Positions 58,805-64,000 of a stretch of 64,000 nucleotides of DNA are shown here, piece after piece (the first letter of the stretch is position 1; every line of letters starts with the position of its first letter). The notes under the pieces are model-generated. The model saw only the letters and a list, made by a program, of their open reading frames with translations. It ran no database searches and had not been told where the DNA came from. The stretch is from Riptortus pedestris (Eukaryota; Arthropoda; Insecta; Hemiptera; Alydidae), in NCBI GenBank assembly GCA_019009955.1, contig CM032228.1, positions 201,548,501 to 201,612,500 on the forward strand, given 5' to 3'. The position numbers were made by a program, and so were the translations under genes.

Positions 58805-60706
58805 ATATCACCGCTCTAGCGGTCACAATTTTTTTTTATCCTTACCAAATTCGATATATAAGCGTGTTATGTATAAAGATCAAGTGCGTTAACGGCTGAA
58901 ATCGGACAGGCGGGGGAGGAGAGAGAGCTGTTGAGGGGAATCCTTCGAAAATTGTAAATTTCTCCGTTATTGTACGCCGGATCGAAGAAGTGTACAGAAC
59001 TATTCCTATTGTAAATTTAATTTTCTATAAATGTTGTTATATACATATTTTCTCTAAGATTAATATTATCCAAGAAATTTGGAATTTTTAGTTTTCGACC
59101 TTCAGTCCCCCCACTCCTACTCATGTCTTAATAAAAATAAGCTGTTATGTAACGAGTTACAGTGAAAAATTAAAAGCATCGGATATCCAGCGAGTTCTTA
59201 AATCTTCATTTTCCCAGAATTACCAATCGTTCAAAGCAAACAAAGATGTGGAGAAGTACCTCATTTTTATCAACAATATCCACGTTACCAGAATCATAGC
59301 ACAGTGCAGACTTTCATCGGACAAGACCCTCAAAATATATTGGAACGGCAGTGCATACAAGCTTAACTGTGAGGAATTATGCAGCATTTGCAATCTGTAT
59401 GAAGAGGAAACACTCCACCATTTCTTCTTCCGCTGCCCTATGTATAGCCACATCAGAAATGCATACATCTCCAAACATATTAATCCTACTGATTCACCAA
59501 ATACACAGCTCAAGCAATTGTTCACAATAGAAGACAAATCTAAGGCACTTGATACCTATAAATTTGTTATAAATGCTCTTAAAGTACGAGCTTTCATAAT
59601 GTTTGATTGATTTATCACTTCCAACACAAGTTGTAAATATTTCATTTATTATTATAATTATTTATATATTTTATTTATCTATTTATTTTTCATAATTAAT
59701 ATTGTGCCTTCGGAACTGATTGATGATTTAGAAGAACTGTCTCTTTATTTTGTCTATTACTATACATATATATTTATTATATTTACTTATTATTATAATT
59801 TCATTTTATTATATTATTATTTTTTATTTATTTATTTATTTTTCTTTAATATAAGCAGATTAATGAAATTTTATGTTCTCGTTTAATTTTTATTTTATTT
59901 TCTTTCTTTCTATTTATTTATTCTTTATTTTAATTTTTGTTTCTATTAAATTAAGATTAATTATGTATCAAATTTGAAGATCACCCAATGTTGAGTAAGC
60001 TATTTTTACTATAATGTAATTCTTTGTTTATTGATATACTAATTATAGCCAAATTGTTTATTATATCAATCACCAATATTATATGTATTACTTTAGATAA
60101 GTATTGTACCTAGCTATGTGTTAATTTTTCTTCTTTTTTTTTGTAAATATTCAGACCCCCTGTAAAAAGTTTATACTTAAATACAGAATTTTTATCTATC
60201 TATCTATCTTATCAATAAGCTGTTATAACATAAGCCTTTCTAATTCTAAGCTTAAATACCAAATATTGTTTTTATGAGACCTTTGTTATGTTGAATACAT
60301 ACAGATTCGTTGTGCGAGAACGTCATAAATTAAGATTTTAAATGCTTCCTCTGAAACATTTTGCTTGATCTATAGCATACTCAATATTTAGTTGTTTCGG
60401 TTAACACTAATGATCATTTCTGTTCTAGGCACAATCGGGCAAGGAATAGTGGGGGTTTAAAGGGAGGAGGGATTCCAAAATTCAAAATACCTGCTTTATT
60501 ATGACTCGGATCATAAAATGTTTTAGGACTAATCTTGGTTAACTGTTGACAGTCTATAATTGTTGTTCTAAGCATTTCTTCATAACTCAAGTATTTAATG
60601 AGGTATTCTTAATTTCTTGTTTTCAGTCAGAATATGTGGGAATATCATAGCGGCACTTGGGAAATCTGCTTAGTATACACAGCCCTTGCATGACTTACTT
60701 TTTTTA
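58805..60706 (+). repeat. Family A copy split by a LINE
   Basis: The left part 58805-59148 holds CACCGCTCTAGCGGTCAC to AAGCTGTTAT, and the right part 60214-60706 resumes with AATAAGCTGTTAT and ends GGGAAATCTGCTTAG..GACTTACTTTTT. The two halves join at the LINE target-site duplication. Confidence 0.75.
59149..60213 (+). mobile_element. 5'-truncated LINE with 13-bp target-site duplication and (TATC)n tail
   Basis: Direct repeats AATAAGCTGTTAT at 59136-59148 and 60214-60226 flank it. The open frame from the insertion point to a stop at 59608 ends the ORF: NCEELCSICNLYEEETLHHF and RCPMYSHIRNAYIS contain the C-x2-C-x8-H-x5-C-type knuckle of LINE ORF2 C-termini. The remaining 600 bases are AT-rich 3' UTR, and the tail is TTATCTATCTATCTATCTT. 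The frame is uninterrupted for 120 codons, which suggests a fairly recent insertion. Confidence 0.85.
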
Positions 60707-60709
60707 CTT

Positions 60710-63700
60710 AAGAATAGAGGATATATGGTGAGATGAGATTAGTAGTGTGTATTAGATCACGTGGAAAATCTGAATTGTTTTTATGCACTCTTCCTAAACA
60801 GAATAACAGTGAACATTCTAAGTGACCTATATAAAGAGTTACCAAAGGTGCTCTACCAGAATTGTTCACAATTTTGGGGGAAATGCTTCTAATTATCCCT
60901 AGTTATTATGTATTGGAATGCACAGGTATTAATTTATTTACCAGACATATGACTCTGATTAAGAAAAAATTACACTATTATAGTTATACGTCCTTCTTTT
61001 TATCAGATTAGTAATAAGTGATAAGGCATAGGTCCTAAAACTCTCGGTCAATTTGTCATGAATTTAATTTCTGCCGGGGAAAGGGAATTTATTTGGTTAG
61101 GCACTAGAAAAGTATGGTAATTGGTCCTGTCCAAATCAGCCTTAGTAGCCTAATGTAGATATGAGTTTCAAAAAATAGTAATAAGAAAATATTTTATCCT
61201 TTGCGATACCTTATATTTTGCAATAATAAGTGAATAATAATCTGTGTAATCTTCATAGTTCGCATAAAAAAATCTTATCTGCAAAATTTAGTACAGGCTG
61301 CTTTTGGCAATGAACATTAGAAAATATGGGAGGACATGAAAAACGTAATAAACAAAATTATAATAACTATTAATACATTGAATTATATAATCATAATGGA
61401 CAAATAGCTGATGTGTATAATGCTATTTGTAACTACTAGGCAAAGGCTAATAGAGAAATTCATGGGTTGGAGAATTAATTCTCATAAAAATAAACCAAAA
61501 AGAAAAAGTAAAATAATCAAAACTAAGATGCTTGAATGTTCCATTGTTGTGTACAAATAGAAATTGCATATAATGAAAGTTCAAAAAGTCCTATGTTTTT
61601 TTTTTTTTTTTTTTATCTAATTGATGGAGGAGTTCTTGTCTGAAAATTAACAGTAAAGAAAAAAAACACAGCATAATCCAATCGATAATGGCAAGTATAA
61701 CTGAAAAGAAAGTTAAAAAAAAATAAATGTTTGTAAAATAAAAATTACGAGAACCTGATATGAGATTAGATATGAAAAAAATTTAGCAGGAAAAGAAATT
61801 TTTAGAAGAGCTTTAGTCAAACAGGGCATACATTCAAGTTGGAGAGTTGATTGTACTATATGTAAACACTTTATCGTGAAAAATTGATATAAAAAATTAC
61901 CAAGGAAATTAAAATTGTTTACAGGATCAAGCCAATTAATCAAACACATTGTTTTTATTATCATGATTAATTGAATAAATATGTATAAATAATGGGGCAG
62001 GTGAGGAACATTCTGATGATAGAAAGAGGCTGTCTTGCTGTCAAAGAAGGCTCCGTGAACAGAACACCTCATAATTTTACAATTTCAAAAAATCATAATA
62101 AATACGTCGTTTCTAACATATTTACAAAAATTGTTTATATATTTTACAAAATGGGTACATTTATTTGATTAATATACTGTTTGATATTTAATTTACTATC
62201 ATATTTGGCAGAAACATTCAAGAGTAAAATGATTTGCTTAAATTGCGGCCAATTTAAAAGTGCTTTACAAACAAATAACAAAATGATAGGATCAAAATAT
62301 TTTTGTCCTTATATGGTCATTATGTTTCTTATTCAGCTTATTCAGTAAAAATCCATATAATTATCACCAAGAAGACTAAGGTTGGTGGAAACAACGATAA
62401 GTCAACTATGGTCTGCCATTTTGATATTTAATTATTAACAAGTTAATGTATTCAAAAAGGTCTTCATCAAAAACTATAGGTGTCAAAGACAAAAAGGTTT
62501 TCTGCTGGTAAAATAACTTTTAAGTGTGCAAAAGGATCTGAATATCATGAATATGAGTCATTTTCTATAAATATGCATTACACATAAACCTAACTGATTA
62601 TATTATTACAAGATTCATCCTCAAAAAAAAGAGTAAAAATATCAGGCAACTGGGAAATAACTATTAATCCAAGTTTACCATTTTCCCATGGAATGTCTGA
62701 CTGTAATTATAACAATTTTCCTAACAGGTTTTCAGTACTAAGACCAAGTAATATAAGTAGGATTAGGTCAATAAAAGATGTTCAGGCCTCACCGGTAATA
62801 TTTTAATTCAGTAGTACATATTTTTTGCCCTCCTGGGCATTTTTAATGCTTTCAATTAAAATTTAAATATTCGTCAATTATTCCATAAATACATTCATAA
62901 ATATTACTCGTTAAAGTCCAACAAATTGTCAAGAAAAATAAAATGTATACGTTTAAATTTTAAATACTTGCATTACATGGGTCAATGAATAAATATAAAT
63001 GGAGTACAGTGTAGGATCAGTCTTCCCGATGAAACCACCTTAAATAGATACATTTAAGCAAGCCATTTTTCAAATTCAATACTTTCTTTAAGTTTTGTAA
63101 TAATACTAACAGTGTAAAAAAGACAATGGAATATATCAGTAGAGTATGTACAAATTAAAGTTTGTGATAATATTCTACAGATTTAAATTTAAGTGGGAGT
63201 ATATAAATACAAAAAGAAAATTAATAACACAACGATAGGGAAAGTTAGACTACACTCCCAAATTCACACCTAAGTAAAATATTTTGACAGATATTAAAGA
63301 TTTCATTTTTTATTTAAGGTCATAATATGATTACTGAAACTATATAATATAGTTTTGAATACACTCACAAATGGTCAACTTTTGAATTGTAGTGAGAATC
63401 CCATTTAAGGAATTCAAAACCTATTGCCAAAATGTCAAAGCATGCCATAAACGAAGAAATTATTAGAACTGAGCTTTGAGCCCTGCATCCTATGACTTTA
63501 AAACAAATTAATTACCCCCTTTTACTCCACATAATGTTTTAAATGTAACCTGATTGTTGCAACTATATTTTTTCTACAGCTAATACTGTTATCATTTTTA
63601 AAAAATAGAATGCAAAATGTAGACATGTTACTAGATGAATGACAAAAAAAAATACAAGAAAGTATTAAAAATATGTATGTAATAAAATTGCTTTAATGTC

Positions 63701-64000
63701 AAATAGTCAGTTATAACCTGAATAAAAGTTCCTAAATATTTAACTCAGACAGCCACCCGTTCATTATGATGACCAAGTTTCTGCTAGATCAATCATCCAT
63801 CATTAAAATGAATAATAAACAAAGTGTCTAGAGGCTCTAAACAGTAGATTATTCAACCGAAAATAAATCAAAATGTAATGTTCAGAGCAATAGAAATTAA
63901 AACAGAATTATTTTACACAAATCAATTAAGCTATATAAAAATACATCAAAAGCTATGAATAAGGAAGAAAGCTTTGAGTTATTCTCGAAAAAAATAAATT
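60710..64000. other. AT-rich region, no gene or element recognised
   Basis: Composition is like the 24.3-41 kb stretch. There is a poly(T) of about 20 at 61592-61613. Open frames are short and hydrophobic from AT codons, without motifs. The missing nicotinamidase first exon could lie here or beyond, but I did not find it. Confidence 0.5.

Overview
The window reads as a piece of a large, AT-rich, transposon-loaded insect genome. Two protein-coding genes can be assembled from exons with matching intron phases. On the + strand is an insect odorant receptor (seven exons, 169-15519), with its N-terminal exons lying before base 1. On the - strand is an EF-hand nicotinamidase of the Drosophila Naam type (eight exons, 40435 down to 30615), with its first, short coding exon not found. 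Odorant receptors of this 7-TM type exist only in insects. The style of introns and repeats would suit a hemipteran, but the order is a guess and the species cannot be told.

Layout. 1-15.5 kb: odorant receptor exons separated by introns of 0.7-4.7 kb full of SINEs, terminal-inverted-repeat elements, one hAT-type MITE, a LINE fragment and a decayed duplicate of receptor exon 6. 15.5-22.7 kb: intergenic, with decayed repeats and a SINE with clear target-site duplications. 22.7-24.3 kb: the 5' end of a decayed LTR retrotransposon (LTR, primer site, SAP-domain gag), its LTR split by a LINE tail. 24.3-30.6 kb: very AT-rich DNA without recognisable genes. 30.6-40.4 kb: the nicotinamidase gene, with few mobile elements in its introns. 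41.5-42.9 kb: a GC-richer Ty3/gypsy pol remnant. 43-51.3 kb: a dense cluster of one high-copy repeat (called family A below), a foldback pair and a near-perfect 81-bp-arm hairpin. 51.7-56.3 kb: fragments of at least three LINE lineages, a solo LTR and a full-length SINE. 57-60.7 kb: more family A and a LINE inserted into it with 13-bp target-site duplications. 60.7-64 kb: AT-rich, nothing recognised.

The two genes are on opposite strands and have no functional link that I can see: one is a membrane chemosensor, the other an enzyme of NAD+ salvage. The rest of the window records layered transposition, and several insertions can be dated relative to one another by nesting. The structures most worth a second look are the 81-bp hairpin, the degenerate exon-6 copy inside the odorant receptor gene, family A with its inverted terminal motif, and the nested LINE-in-LTR.
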